DNA of 64,000 bases from Paractinoplanes ferrugineus (GTDB lineage Bacteria > Actinomycetota > Actinomycetes > Mycobacteriales > Micromonosporaceae): the NCBI RefSeq assembly GCF_016862195.1, contig NZ_BOMM01000001.1:248001-312000 (forward strand), read 5' to 3'. Made by a program: the position numbers and the translations under genes. Shown in pieces: positions 24,009-32,642 of this stretch; position 1 is the first letter of the stretch; each line of letters opens with the position of its first letter. The notes beneath the pieces were generated by a model that was not told the origin of the DNA, made no database searches, and worked only from the letters and a program-made list of their open reading frames with translations.

Positions 24009-24411
24009 GGGTGCCTCCCGGATCAGGGGTGGGCCGAGTCGCCCACATCGGCATATCGCACCCTTTTCTTGGGCGTATGTCTCTTTTTCGGGCGAAAACG
24101 GTATTGGCGGCAGCAAAAGTGTCACGCTGATCGGATGGCCGAGTGCGCCCGACGCACCCTCTTCGGCCGTGTCATTCCGGAAACGTGCGGACCGCCCCCG
24201 CTGGCCGGATAGCTCGCTAAACTGTCACTGTCCGTAAATAGGCCGTGACATCACGCTATCGTGGTTTTGCACGGTTAAATCCACTGCTCGCGGTCGCGGG
24301 CAATGCCGAGCAAGACGCTGACTTTTTCGACGGGCCGTCACCGGCTGGCCCGGCGGTCAGCCGTGTGCGGACGCGGCGTGAGCGAGGGGTGGGGGCCAGG
24401 GTGAGGACACG
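24009..24411. other. Divergent intergenic region before the chemotaxis cluster
   Basis: About 400 bp between the CAP gene and the response regulator, with no gene-like frame. It holds the divergent promoters, including somewhat AT-richer patches at about 24060-24120 and 24220-24290. I found no CTCA-N16-GCCGA element and recognise no riboswitch. Confidence 0.6.
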
Positions 24412-25110
24412 ATGAGTCGCCTTCTCGTCGTCGAGGACGACCCGGATATCGCACTCGCCCTCCGGCTGCTTTTCAGCCGTGCGGGCTACGAGGTGGCGCA
24501 CGCCGGAGACGGGCGTACCGGTCTCAAGGAGGCCTACGCCGAACACCCCGATCTGGTGGTGCTCGACGTCGGTCTGCCCGAGATGGACGGCTGGCAGGTG
24601 CTCGAGCGGCTGCGCGACGTCTCCGACGTACCGGTGCTGGTGCTCACCGCACACGGCCAGGAAGCGGAGAAGGTGCGCGGCCTGCGCGGCGGGGCCGACG
24701 ACTACCTGACCAAGCCGTTCGCCAACAACGAGCTGCTCGCCCGGGTCGAGGCGCTGCTGCGGCGCTCCTCGAGCGGCCAGAACAGCTGGGCCAGTCAGGT
24801 CTACGACGACGGCCTCGTGCATCTCGACCCGACCAAGCGGCGGGTGTACGTCAAGGGCGATGAGAAACGCCTGACGCCCACCGAGTTCCGCCTGCTCAAT
24901 GCCCTTGTCCGGCACGCCGGCGCGGTGCTGAGCCCCAATCAACTGCTGACCCAGGCGTGGGACGACCCCACGGGCATCGGTCAGGAGCGGGTGAAGTTCG
25001 CCGTCCTGCGCCTGCGTCGCAAGCTCGGGTGGTCCGATCCCGACGAATCGCCCATCGAATCTGTCCGAGGATTCGGATATCGCTACCGACGGCCGGGCGG
25101 GGAAGCCTGA
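24412..25110 (+). CDS. OmpR/PhoB-type response regulator
   Basis: The 232-residue product has a receiver domain (residues 3-117) with acidic pocket E8-D9-D10, phosphoacceptor D52 (LVVLDVGLPEMDG), a T in VLVLTAHG and lysine in YLTKPF. A winged helix follows: LTPTEFRLLNALVRHAGAVLSPNQLL and VKFAVLRLRRKL...SVRGFGYRYR. No histidine kinase gene is adjacent except cheA, 61 bp downstream. It may be an orphan regulator linked to the motility region; phosphorylation by CheA is possible but only inferred from position. Confidence 0.93.
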   Translation: MSRLLVVEDDPDIALALRLLFSRAGYEVAHAGDGRTGLKEAYAEHPDLVVLDVGLPEMDGWQVLERLRDVSDVPVLVLTAHGQEAEKVRGLRGGADDYLTKPFANNELLARVEALLRRSSSGQNSWASQVYDDGLVHLDPTKRRVYVKGDEKRLTPTEFRLLNALVRHAGAVLSPNQLLTQAWDDPTGIGQERVKFAVLRLRRKLGWSDPDESPIESVRGFGYRYRRPGGEA

Positions 25111-25113
25111 GTT

Positions 25114-25139
25114 CTCAGGTGACGGCAGTCTCCGACGAT
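25114..25139 (+). promoter_or_regulatory. FliA-type promoter of the cheA operon
   Basis: CTCA at 25114-25117, a 16-nt spacer, then GACGAT at 25134-25139, differing from GCCGAT by one base. The implied start is near 25146, 26 nt before GTG 25172. It is weaker than the exact sites in the cluster. Confidence 0.5.
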
Positions 25140-25171
25140 GAGAGCTGTGGAAGCCGAGCAGGAGGTACAGC

Positions 25172-27535
25172 GTGGAAGACCTAGGTGAGATCGTTGGCGA
25201 ATTCCTTTTGGAGAGCCACGAGAACCTGGACCAGATCGACCGTGATCTGGTATCCCTCGAGCAGGAGCCGGACTCGCGCGACCTGATCTCGCGGATCTTC
25301 CGGGCGATTCACACGATCAAGGGTACGAGCGGCTTCCTTGCCTTCAGTCGGCTGGAGAAGCTCGCCCACGGTGGTGAGTCCCTGCTCTCCAAGCTGCGTG
25401 ACGGCGTGCAGCCGGTCACCCCGGCGACGATCACCGTGCTGCTCGCGATGATCGACGGCGTGCGGTCGATCCTCTCCTCGATCGAGGAGAACGGCAGCGA
25501 GAACGACGTCGACATCGACAGCATTCTCGCGCAGGTCCACGCCCAGATGAACGTCGGCGAGGCGGCCGCGGAAGCGGCTGCTCCGGCTGCCCCCGCCGCG
25601 CCGGCCCCGGCGGCCGAGACGCCGGAACCGCTCGACGAGACGCCCGCCGCCGTGCGGCCGGCCCCCGAGCCGGTCGAGGAGCAGCGCAAGCCGATCGGCG
25701 AGCTTCTCGTCGAGTCCGGCGGGGCGCAACCGCAGGACGTCGGCTCGGCGCTCGCCCAGCAGCTCGATGGTGACGAGCGCAAGCTCGGCACGATCCTGCT
25801 TGAGGAGGGCAAGGCCAAACCGGCCGCGGTCAACGAGGCGTTGTCGCAGCAGGCCCCCAAGCGGAGCATCGCCGACAGCGCGATCCGGGTCGACGTCGAT
25901 CTGCTCGACACCCTGCTGAACATGGTCGGTGAGCTCGTCCTCGCTCGCAACCAACTGGTCCGCGGCGTGATGGAGACCGGTGACGCCACCCTGGTGCGCA
26001 GCGCGCAGCGGCTCGGCATGATCACCAGTGAGCTGCAAGAGGGCATCATGAAGACTCGGATGCAGCCCATCGAGCACATCTGGTCGAAGCTGCCCCGAGT
26101 CATCCGGGACCTGAGCAACTCGCTCGGCAAGAAGGTCGAGCTGGTCATGCAGGGCAAGGAGACCGAGCTCGACCGAAGCCTGCTGGAGGCGGTCAAGGAC
26201 CCGCTCACCCACCTGGTGCGTAACGCGGTCGACCACGGCATCGAGGATCCCGACAAGCGCGTCGCGGCCGGCAAGGACCCGGAGGGCATTCTGACCCTGC
26301 GGGCCTACCACGAAGGCGGTCACGTCGCGGTCGAGGTCGCCGACGACGGCGCCGGCCTGGACGTGGACCGGATCGCGCAGAAGGCCGTGGAGAAGGGTCT
26401 GCTCCGCCCGGAGCAGGTCCCCAACATGGACAAGCGCGAAATCATGGCAATGGTCTTCCAGCCCGGCTTCTCCACCGCCGCGAAGGTCACCAACGTGTCC
26501 GGCCGCGGGGTCGGCATGGACGTCGTGAAGACCAACATCGAGAACATCGGCGGCGCCGTCAGCGTCGACTCGACGCCCGGTCAGGGCACGGTCTGGCGGC
26601 TCACGATCCCGCTGACCCTGGCCATCATCCAGGCGCTCACCGTCGATTGCGGCGAGCAGCGCTACGTCGTACCCCAGGTCGCAGTTCTGGAACTGGTGTT
26701 CATCGACGGAACTTCCACCAAGATCGAGTACGCCTCCGGCGCGCCCGTCTACCGCCTGCGCGGCAAGTTGCTCCCCCTGGTCCGGTTGGACAAGTCGCTC
26801 GGCCTCGAGCCCAGCGGCGACCAGGGCGTCTACATCATGGTGCTGCAGGCCGACGGGCGCCGGTTCGGCCTGGTCGTCGACCGGGTGCTGAACACCGAAG
26901 AAGTCGTGGTCAAAGCCCTGAACAGCCGCTTCAAGGACATCGGCCTCTACGCCGGCGCCACCATCCTCGGCGACGGCAAGGTCGGGCTGATCCTGGACGT
27001 GTCGTCGCTGGCCCGGCGCAGCCACCTGGCCGCCGACTCCGATCGCAAGAACCTGGAGGGCTCGTCCCGGGCCAACGCCGGTGCGGGCAGCGGCGAACGG
27101 CTGCTGGTCACCGCGGTCGGCGAGCGGCGGGTCGCGATCCCGCTGGACACCGTCACCCGGCTCGAGGAGTTCCCGCGGGCACGCATCGAGCACGCCGGCT
27201 CCCGCGAGGTCGTGCAGTACCGCGGCCAGATCCTGCCGCTGGTGCGGCTGTCGCATCTGCTCGGCGCCTACGGCGAAGAGCCCGAAGGCGACACCGTGTC
27301 GGTGGTGGTCTACAGCGAGGGCGAGCGGAGCGTGGCGCTGGTGGTGGACCGCATCGTCGACATCGCCGAGAACTCGACCACGGCCCGCCGGGACGCCGAG
27401 GAGGACGGCCTGGTCGGCACCGCGGTGATCCAGCAGCGGGTGACCGAGCTGCTCGACGTCCGCCGCGCCATCCTGGCCGCCGACCCGAACTTCTACACCG
27501 ACCTGGAGAGCGACGAGATGCTGGTGGAGGCCTGA
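25172..27535 (+). CDS. cheA: Chemotaxis histidine kinase CheA with two CheW-like domains
   Basis: A 787-residue kinase. P1 (HPt) carries phospho-histidine H47 in FRAIHTIKGTSGF. A Pro/Ala linker (130-170) leads to a repeated 24-residue motif (174-197 and 204-227) where P2 would normally lie. P3 dimerisation (about 235-310) is followed by P4: N box HLVRNAVDHGIEDP (348-361), DDGAGLD (391-397) and GRGVGMD (444-450). Two CheW-like P5 domains follow (486-615 and 641-772). AGGAGG precedes GTG 25172. It heads the che operon; cheW is 1 nt downstream. Confidence 0.96.
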   Translation: MEDLGEIVGEFLLESHENLDQIDRDLVSLEQEPDSRDLISRIFRAIHTIKGTSGFLAFSRLEKLAHGGESLLSKLRDGVQPVTPATITVLLAMIDGVRSILSSIEENGSENDVDIDSILAQVHAQMNVGEAAAEAAAPAAPAAPAPAAETPEPLDETPAAVRPAPEPVEEQRKPIGELLVESGGAQPQDVGSALAQQLDGDERKLGTILLEEGKAKPAAVNEALSQQAPKRSIADSAIRVDVDLLDTLLNMVGELVLARNQLVRGVMETGDATLVRSAQRLGMITSELQEGIMKTRMQPIEHIWSKLPRVIRDLSNSLGKKVELVMQGKETELDRSLLEAVKDPLTHLVRNAVDHGIEDPDKRVAAGKDPEGILTLRAYHEGGHVAVEVADDGAGLDVDRIAQKAVEKGLLRPEQVPNMDKREIMAMVFQPGFSTAAKVTNVSGRGVGMDVVKTNIENIGGAVSVDSTPGQGTVWRLTIPLTLAIIQALTVDCGEQRYVVPQVAVLELVFIDGTSTKIEYASGAPVYRLRGKLLPLVRLDKSLGLEPSGDQGVYIMVLQADGRRFGLVVDRVLNTEEVVVKALNSRFKDIGLYAGATILGDGKVGLILDVSSLARRSHLAADSDRKNLEGSSRANAGAGSGERLLVTAVGERRVAIPLDTVTRLEEFPRARIEHAGSREVVQYRGQILPLVRLSHLLGAYGEEPEGDTVSVVVYSEGERSVALVVDRIVDIAENSTTARRDAEEDGLVGTAVIQQRVTELLDVRRAILAADPNFYTDLESDEMLVEA

Positions 27536-27536
27536 G

Positions 27537-27974
27537 ATGGCGAGCCGACAGTTCGCCACGTTCGAGGTGGCTGAGCAGCTTTTCGGGGTCGAGGTGCACA
27601 CGGTGCAGGAGGTGCTCTCCTACAACGAGTACACCCCGGTGCCGCTCGCCCCGCCGGCCGTGGGCGGCCTGTTCAACCTGCGCGGCCAGGTGATCGCCGC
27701 GGTCGACCTGCGGGTGCAGCTGGGCATGGCGCGCAAGGCGCTCCAAGGCCCGGTGATGAACGTGATCCTGCGGGGCGACGGCGAGCCGGTCAGCCTGCTG
27801 GTCGACAAGATCGGCGAAGTGGTCGATCTGGACGACGAGGCGTTCGAGCCACCACCGGACACGCTCAGCGGTCCGACCCGGGAGCTCGTGGTGGGCACGT
27901 TCAAGTTGGACGGACGGTTGATGCTGGCGCTCGACGTCAACCAGGCGGTCGATACGTACCGCGCAACAACCTGA
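27537..27974 (+). CDS. cheW: Chemotaxis coupling protein CheW
   Basis: A 145-residue single CheW domain: QFATFEVAEQLFGVEVHTVQEVL, PPAVGGLFNLRGQVIAAVDLR (the NLRG motif for receptor binding) and LLVDKIGEVVDL. It bridges methyl-accepting receptors to CheA in membrane arrays. Its ATG is 1 nt after the cheA stop, and its TGA overlaps the next gene's ATG by one base. It is one of three CheW-like units here, the other two being within CheA. Confidence 0.95.
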   Translation: MASRQFATFEVAEQLFGVEVHTVQEVLSYNEYTPVPLAPPAVGGLFNLRGQVIAAVDLRVQLGMARKALQGPVMNVILRGDGEPVSLLVDKIGEVVDLDDEAFEPPPDTLSGPTRELVVGTFKLDGRLMLALDVNQAVDTYRATT

Positions 27975-28846
27975 TGTACAGCCTGGTCAGCGCCCCGGTG
28001 CTCGGCTTCGACCTGACCCGCCTGGCCGGCGGGTCGGCGACGGCCGAAGTGGTGCTGCGTGGCCTGCGGTTGAAGCAGGACGATCTGAGCATCCTCGCCG
28101 AGCGGCTGCCGGACGAAGGGGTCCGGGGGCCGCTCTGGGTCGAGGTGGAGAGCGCGGCTCGCCGGATGCCGTCGCTCAAGGGGATGTCGAAGGAAGACCC
28201 GGCCGGCAGCCTCGCGCTTGTCGAGCGGGCGCCGATCGGTTCGGTCGACGCGCTGCTCACCTGCCTGCGCTACGACGTCATGTCCTGGACCTGGACCGGG
28301 ACCGGCAAAGACGCGCAGCAGACCGAGACGGCCGCGGCCGCCACGGGGCTGCTCTGCGACGCCGCGGTCGCCAGCTATCTGCGCGAGGTGCTGGACGACC
28401 AGACGCGCCGGATGCTCGGCGCGGGATGGGTGTCGGCCATGCGCAAGCTGCCGACCGGCGCCCCGATCGACCTGGGCCCCCACCACTACACGGTGTCGGC
28501 CCTGCTGGACCGCCTGCGCTCGCTGCGGTCCAAGGACATGAACCGGCTCTCGTCCTCGGCGGAGGACGCGCGCCGTAACGCCGGTGGCTGGTCCCCAGCC
28601 GTGCATTCGGCGTCCTGGGCCGCGTATCTCTCGGATCGGGTCCGCACCGCCGCCGCGGCGCAGATGCTGTTGGTACAGGCCGTCGACACGGCCGACATTC
28701 CGCTTGCCGACCGGGCCGGCGGGGTTTGGAACATGCTCAGCGGTGCCGTGCAGGCGCTGGTGGTACGTGACCTTCTGGACACTGCCACGGCGCATCGGTT
28801 GCTCGCACCGGTGGTCGCGGCATTGGGCCCGGCGTGGCTCGGGTGA
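27974..28846 (+). CDS. Unrecognised protein coupled between cheW and cheB
   Basis: A 290-residue soluble, Leu/Ala/Arg-rich, mostly helical protein that I cannot assign to a family. It has no signal peptide or transmembrane segment. Its N-terminus is YSLVSAPVLGFDLTRLAGG; the centre has YDVMSWTWTGTGKDAQQTE and LCDAAVASYLREVLDDQTRRML; the C-terminal third is two long helices around VQAVDTADIPLAD and GAVQALVVRDLLDTATAHRLL. ATG 27974 overlaps the cheW stop (TGATG), and the stop is 13 nt before cheB, with GGAGG serving cheB. Its position suggests an adaptor or regulator of the CheA/CheW/CheB signalling unit; this is inference. Confidence 0.75.
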   Translation: MYSLVSAPVLGFDLTRLAGGSATAEVVLRGLRLKQDDLSILAERLPDEGVRGPLWVEVESAARRMPSLKGMSKEDPAGSLALVERAPIGSVDALLTCLRYDVMSWTWTGTGKDAQQTETAAAATGLLCDAAVASYLREVLDDQTRRMLGAGWVSAMRKLPTGAPIDLGPHHYTVSALLDRLRSLRSKDMNRLSSSAEDARRNAGGWSPAVHSASWAAYLSDRVRTAAAAQMLLVQAVDTADIPLADRAGGVWNMLSGAVQALVVRDLLDTATAHRLLAPVVAALGPAWLG

Positions 28847-28859
28847 AGGAGGTGGTCGG

Positions 28860-30050
28860 ATGATTACGGTGCTTGTCGTCGACGACTCCGTCGTGGTCCG
28901 TCGGCTCATCGTCGATGCCCTCGGCGGCGCGGAGAACATCGAGGTCGTCGGTACGGCCTCCAACGGTCTGCTGGCCCAGGCGAAGATCGATCAGCTGAAG
29001 CCCGACGTGATCACGATGGACATCGAGATGCCCCAGATGAACGGCATCGAGGCGGTCCGGGAGTTGCGCAAGCGACACAAACACATCCCGGTGATCATGT
29101 TCAGCACGCTGTCCGCGGCGGGTGCGTCGGCCACGCTCGAGGCGCTCTCGGCCGGTGCGACCGACTACGTCACCAAGCCCAGCAACGTGGGTTCGGTGAA
29201 CGAGTCCATCGCGGCGGTCCGCAGCGAACTGGTCCCGAAGATCCACGCACTGGGCGGCAAACGACGGATGTCCGGTGCGCCGGCCGGCCCCCCCGGCCGT
29301 CCGGCCCCCGCCATGCCGACCCGGCCGGGTCCCGGAACCGCGCCGCCGCGAGCGGGTCTTCCGCCCGCCGGCCGACCCGGCCGACCCGGTGCGGTACCGG
29401 CCGGTCCGCCCGGTGCGCCGGCTCGCCCGGCCAAGCGCGGCACCCCCGGCGGCAAGGTCGACATCCTGGCCATCGGCTCTTCCACCGGCGGCCCCGACGC
29501 GCTCACCAAGGTGCTCACCAGTCTGCCGTCCGACCTGGCGGTGCCGATCGTGATCACACAGCACATGCCCCCGGTCTTCACCAAGATGTTCGCCGAGCGG
29601 CTCGACCGCAGCACCCCCCTGCGCGTGGTCGAGGCCGGCGACGGAATGGAACTTCAGGCCGGCTGTGCCTACATCGCCCCGGGGGACTCACATCTGGTGC
29701 TGCACCGCCGGGGAACGTCGACGCTGACGCAACTCAGCAGCGCACCGCCGGAGAACTCCTGCCGCCCGGCCGTGGACGTGATGTTCCGGTCGGTCGCGGC
29801 CCTCTACGGGGCATCTGCCTATGCCACCGTGCTTACCGGAATGGGACATGACGGACGAGGTGGTGCGAAAGTGCTGAGAGACGCGGGCGCCGAGATCCTG
29901 GCCCAGGACGAGGCCAGCTCGGTGGTTTGGGGCATGCCGGGGGCCGTGGTCGGCGCCGGCCTGGCGGACGAGGTGCTGCCGCTGGACCGGATCGCCGCGC
30001 ACCTGGTCAACCGGGTCAAGGCCGGCCGATCCGCGGCGGTGGCGCGATGA
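28860..30050 (+). CDS. cheB: Protein-glutamate methylesterase CheB
   Basis: The 396-residue product has an N-terminal receiver (DDS, phosphoacceptor D in VITMDIEMPQMNG, YVTKPS), a long Pro/Gly/Ala-rich linker (about residues 140-200) and the methylesterase domain. Catalytic residues are Ser in IGSSTGGPDAL, His in ITQHMPP and Asp in GMGHDGRGG. It removes methyl groups from receptors after phosphorylation by CheA. ATG 28860 has GGAGG upstream. Its end overlaps cheR by 4 nt (ATGA). Confidence 0.96.
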   Translation: MITVLVVDDSVVVRRLIVDALGGAENIEVVGTASNGLLAQAKIDQLKPDVITMDIEMPQMNGIEAVRELRKRHKHIPVIMFSTLSAAGASATLEALSAGATDYVTKPSNVGSVNESIAAVRSELVPKIHALGGKRRMSGAPAGPPGRPAPAMPTRPGPGTAPPRAGLPPAGRPGRPGAVPAGPPGAPARPAKRGTPGGKVDILAIGSSTGGPDALTKVLTSLPSDLAVPIVITQHMPPVFTKMFAERLDRSTPLRVVEAGDGMELQAGCAYIAPGDSHLVLHRRGTSTLTQLSSAPPENSCRPAVDVMFRSVAALYGASAYATVLTGMGHDGRGGAKVLRDAGAEILAQDEASSVVWGMPGAVVGAGLADEVLPLDRIAAHLVNRVKAGRSAAVAR

Positions 30051-30892
30051 GCCTCTCCCCGGCCGAGTTCAACTACGTCTCGCAGTTGGTCCGCAAGGAA
30101 GCCTCCATCGTGCTGGCCCCCGGCAAGGAATACCTCGTCGAGGCCCGGCTCATCCCGGTGGCGCGGGCGGTCGGCGCGGCCAACGTCAACGAGTTCCTGG
30201 CCGAGCTGCAACGCCGGCCCAATCCGGCCAACCAGCGGCGGATCATCGACGCGCTCACCACCAACGAGACGTCCTGGTTCCGTGACCGCGAGCCGTTCCT
30301 GGCACTCACCGACGTGGTGCTGCCCGAACTGATCAAGGCCCGCGCCTCGACCCGCAAGATCCGGGTCTGGTCGGCCGCCAGCTCGAGCGGCCAGGAGGCC
30401 TACAGCCTGGCCATCACGCTGCAGGAAAACCTGCCCGCCGGTTGGTCGTACGAGATCATGGGCACCGACATCTCCACCGTGATGATCGAGCGGGCGGAGA
30501 AGGCCGAGTACAGCCAGGTCGAGGTCAACCGGGGCCTGCCCGCCCAGCAGCTGGTCCAGTATTTCGAACGGGCCGGGGCGCACTGGCGGATCACCCAGCA
30601 GTTGCGCAAGAACGTCTCGTTCCGCCTCATGAACCTCACCACGCCGCTGCCGGCCATGCAGCCCTTCGACATCGTCTTCCTCCGCAACGTCCTGATCTAT
30701 TTCGACGTCGCGACCAAGCGGACCGTGTTGCAGAACGCGGCCAAGCTGCTCCGCCCCGACGGCTGGCTGTTCCTCGGTGCGGCCGAGACGACCATCGGGA
30801 TCGACGACAACTACGAGCGGGTGGCCGCCGGCCGCACCTCTGCCTACCGAGTTCGTACCGGAGCGCCCGCGGGCGCCGTCAGAAGGGGGTGA
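30047..30892 (+). CDS. cheR: Chemotaxis protein methyltransferase CheR
   Basis: A 281-residue SAM-dependent methyltransferase: N-terminal helical domain with YVSQLVRKEASIVLAPGKEYLVEARL, a TTNETSWFRDREPF loop, the SAM motif IRVWSAASSSGQEAYSLAITL, the acidic GTDIS, FDIVFLRNVLIYF and LFLGAAET. It methylates receptor glutamates. ATG 30047 overlaps the cheB stop by 4 nt; the frame extends further upstream but that part belongs to the cheB reading. A cheY gene starts 7 nt after its stop. Confidence 0.96.
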   Translation: MSLSPAEFNYVSQLVRKEASIVLAPGKEYLVEARLIPVARAVGAANVNEFLAELQRRPNPANQRRIIDALTTNETSWFRDREPFLALTDVVLPELIKARASTRKIRVWSAASSSGQEAYSLAITLQENLPAGWSYEIMGTDISTVMIERAEKAEYSQVEVNRGLPAQQLVQYFERAGAHWRITQQLRKNVSFRLMNLTTPLPAMQPFDIVFLRNVLIYFDVATKRTVLQNAAKLLRPDGWLFLGAAETTIGIDDNYERVAAGRTSAYRVRTGAPAGAVRRG

Positions 30893-30899
30893 CGCCGCG

Positions 30900-31286
30900 A
30901 TGCGCGCCATGGTGATCGACGATTCCCGCGCGATGCGCATGATCCTCAAGCGCATTGTCACCAAGCTGAACTTCGACGCGGTGGAAGCAGGCGACGGCAA
31001 GGAAGCTCTCGACCTGCTCACCGATATGCCCGAGGTGCCGGAACTGGCCCTCATCGACTGGAACATGCCGAACATGAACGGGCTCGAGTTCGTCACCCAC
31101 GTCCGCGCCGACCCGCGACTGCGCGAGATGACGCTGGTCATGGTCACTACCGAGAGCGAACAGAGCCAGATCGTACGAGCGCTCGCCGCCGGCGCGCACG
31201 AGTACGTGATCAAGCCCTTCACCGAGGGCGCCATGATCGAAAAGCTGGCCCTGCTGGGCCTCGTCCCGACCGGAGCGAACTCATGA
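30900..31286 (+). CDS. cheY: CheY-type single-domain response regulator (first copy)
   Basis: A 128-residue receiver: IDDSRAMR (acidic pair), phosphoacceptor D53 in LALIDWNMPNMNG, a T-T pair in VMVTTESEQ and K in YVIKPF. There is no output domain. It should bind the FliM/FliN switch after phosphorylation by CheA. It overlaps the cheX gene by 4 nt. A second cheY follows at 31767, so the cluster has two. Confidence 0.94.
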   Translation: MRAMVIDDSRAMRMILKRIVTKLNFDAVEAGDGKEALDLLTDMPEVPELALIDWNMPNMNGLEFVTHVRADPRLREMTLVMVTTESEQSQIVRALAAGAHEYVIKPFTEGAMIEKLALLGLVPTGANS

Positions 31287-31786
31287 GCGTCGAAGTCGAG
31301 GTCAACGAGAATGACCTCGCTGAGATGGTAGGACAGGTCTGGGAGTCGTACCTGGATCCGGAGGGCATCAACCCCCTGATCCCGACGTACGACGAGAACC
31401 AGCCCTCCGAGGTGCATTCCTCGGTCTCCATCACCGGTTCCTGGACCGGGCACCTGGTTTATTCCTCTTCGATCGACGCGGCCAAGCGGGCCGCCGCCGC
31501 CTTCCTGGCCATGGAGCCGGGCGAGGTCAGCGAGGAGGACATGTCCGACGTGCTCGGTGAACTCGCGAACATCGTCGGCGGCAACGTCAAGGCGATGCTG
31601 CCGCCCGGCGCCTTTCTCTCCCTGCCCCAGGTGGTGCTCGCCCCCGAGTCGTCGGCCCGGTTCCCGAACACCGAGCGGATCGGCGGGGTGTACGGCATCT
31701 GGGAAGGCGAACCCGTGTCCATCTCCATGTGGCAGAGCCGCGCGGAAAAGAAGGAGGAGAAGGCGCATGAAGATTCTCATCGCTGA
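31283..31786 (+). CDS. cheX: CheX-like CheY-P phosphatase
   Basis: A 167-residue CheC/CheX-fold protein. The catalytic helix reads DVLGELANIVGGNVKAML with E93 and N96 in the E-x-x-N pattern of CheX. An upstream HSSVSITGSWTGHLVYSSS strand pair and FLSLPQVV match the family. Only one catalytic motif is present, as in CheX rather than CheC. It lies between the two cheY genes and overlaps both, which fits its job of dephosphorylating CheY-P. Confidence 0.85.
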   Translation: MSVEVEVNENDLAEMVGQVWESYLDPEGINPLIPTYDENQPSEVHSSVSITGSWTGHLVYSSSIDAAKRAAAAFLAMEPGEVSEEDMSDVLGELANIVGGNVKAMLPPGAFLSLPQVVLAPESSARFPNTERIGGVYGIWEGEPVSISMWQSRAEKKEEKAHEDSHR

Positions 31787-32129
31787 CGACAGCCGGGTCA
31801 TGCGGCAGATCGTCGTTCGTACGCTGCGCCAGGCCGGCTTTGGTGACCACGATCTGATCGAGGCCAGCAACGGGCGGGAGGCGTTCGACATGACCACGTC
31901 GGAGAACCCGGATCTGGTGCTTTCTGACTGGAATATGCCGGAAATGACCGGTATCGAGGTGCTACGGCAGCTCCGGGCGGCCGGCAACGCCGTGAAGTTC
32001 GGTTTCGTCACCTCGGAGAGCACTCCCGAGATGAAGGACCAGGCCGATGCGGCCGGTGCACTCTTTTTCATCGTGAAGCCGTTCTCAGCTGAGCGATTCG
32101 ATGAGGTATTCGCTCCTATTCTGGGATGA
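31767..32129 (+). CDS. cheY: CheY-type single-domain response regulator (second copy)
   Basis: A 120-residue receiver: ADDSRVMRQIV, phosphoacceptor D54 in LVLSDWNMPEMTG, T/S in FVTSEST and K in FIVKPFS. It is distinct from the 30900 copy, with roughly half of positions conserved in the motifs seen. The start ATG 31767 lies inside the end of cheX (20-bp overlap) with AAGGAGGAG upstream. Either copy could be the motor-binding CheY, with the other acting as a phosphate sink. Confidence 0.93.
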   Translation: MKILIADDSRVMRQIVVRTLRQAGFGDHDLIEASNGREAFDMTTSENPDLVLSDWNMPEMTGIEVLRQLRAAGNAVKFGFVTSESTPEMKDQADAAGALFFIVKPFSAERFDEVFAPILG

Positions 32130-32136
32130 TTACGAC

Positions 32137-32625
32137 ATGTCCGACGTCTCGGTTCTTCCTGGCACACCCGCCGTACGCAACCTCTTCGAGGACCTGCTCG
32201 GCCGAGAGGTGACCGTCGCTCCCGGCGATCCGATCTCCGCTGACGAGATCCCGACGGCAACGGTCGCGATTTTCACCGACACCGCACAGCAAATCTATGC
32301 CGTCATGGGAATGGATCTTTCCCTGTCGGCCAACGCGGGAGCGGCCCTCGGCCTGCTCCCGGCCGGCGCGGCCGAGGACAGCATCGACGAGAAGAAGCTG
32401 TTCCCGAACCTCGCTGAGAACGTCTTCGAACTCTGCAACGTGCTGACCAGCCTGCTCAACCGAGAGGGTGGCCCGCACATCAAGATGTATCAGGTGATCT
32501 ACCCCGGCGATCCGCTGCCGGCCGACGCTCGGGCACACCTGATGGCCCTCGGCCGCCGGGTCGACCTGACGATCGAGGTCAACCGGTACGGCAAGGGAAA
32601 GTTCAGCCTGTCCCTGGCGCCGTGA
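32137..32625 (+). CDS. Probable second CheX-like phosphatase-fold protein
   Basis: A 162-residue protein starting VLPGTPAVRNLFEDLLGREV, then beta strands TATVAIFTDTAQQIYAVMGMD, a helix with ENVFELCNVLTSLLN, and strands IKMYQVIY and LTIEVNRYGKGKFSLSL. The helix carries E98-L-C-N101, the E-x-x-N arrangement of CheC/CheX enzymes. The overall strand-helix-strand order also fits. It is 7 nt downstream of the second cheY. I infer a CheX-like role; a catalytically dead relative or a FliN-fold protein is possible. A strong terminator follows. Confidence 0.6.
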   Translation: MSDVSVLPGTPAVRNLFEDLLGREVTVAPGDPISADEIPTATVAIFTDTAQQIYAVMGMDLSLSANAGAALGLLPAGAAEDSIDEKKLFPNLAENVFELCNVLTSLLNREGGPHIKMYQVIYPGDPLPADARAHLMALGRRVDLTIEVNRYGKGKFSLSLAP

Positions 32626-32642
32626 CCGGCGCTACAGAATGC

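Noticed and set aside
24009-24411. Cyclic di-AMP or other riboswitch before the CAP-domain gene
   Set aside because: CAP and wall-hydrolase genes often have one in actinobacteria, but I could not find the conserved core segments in this leader.
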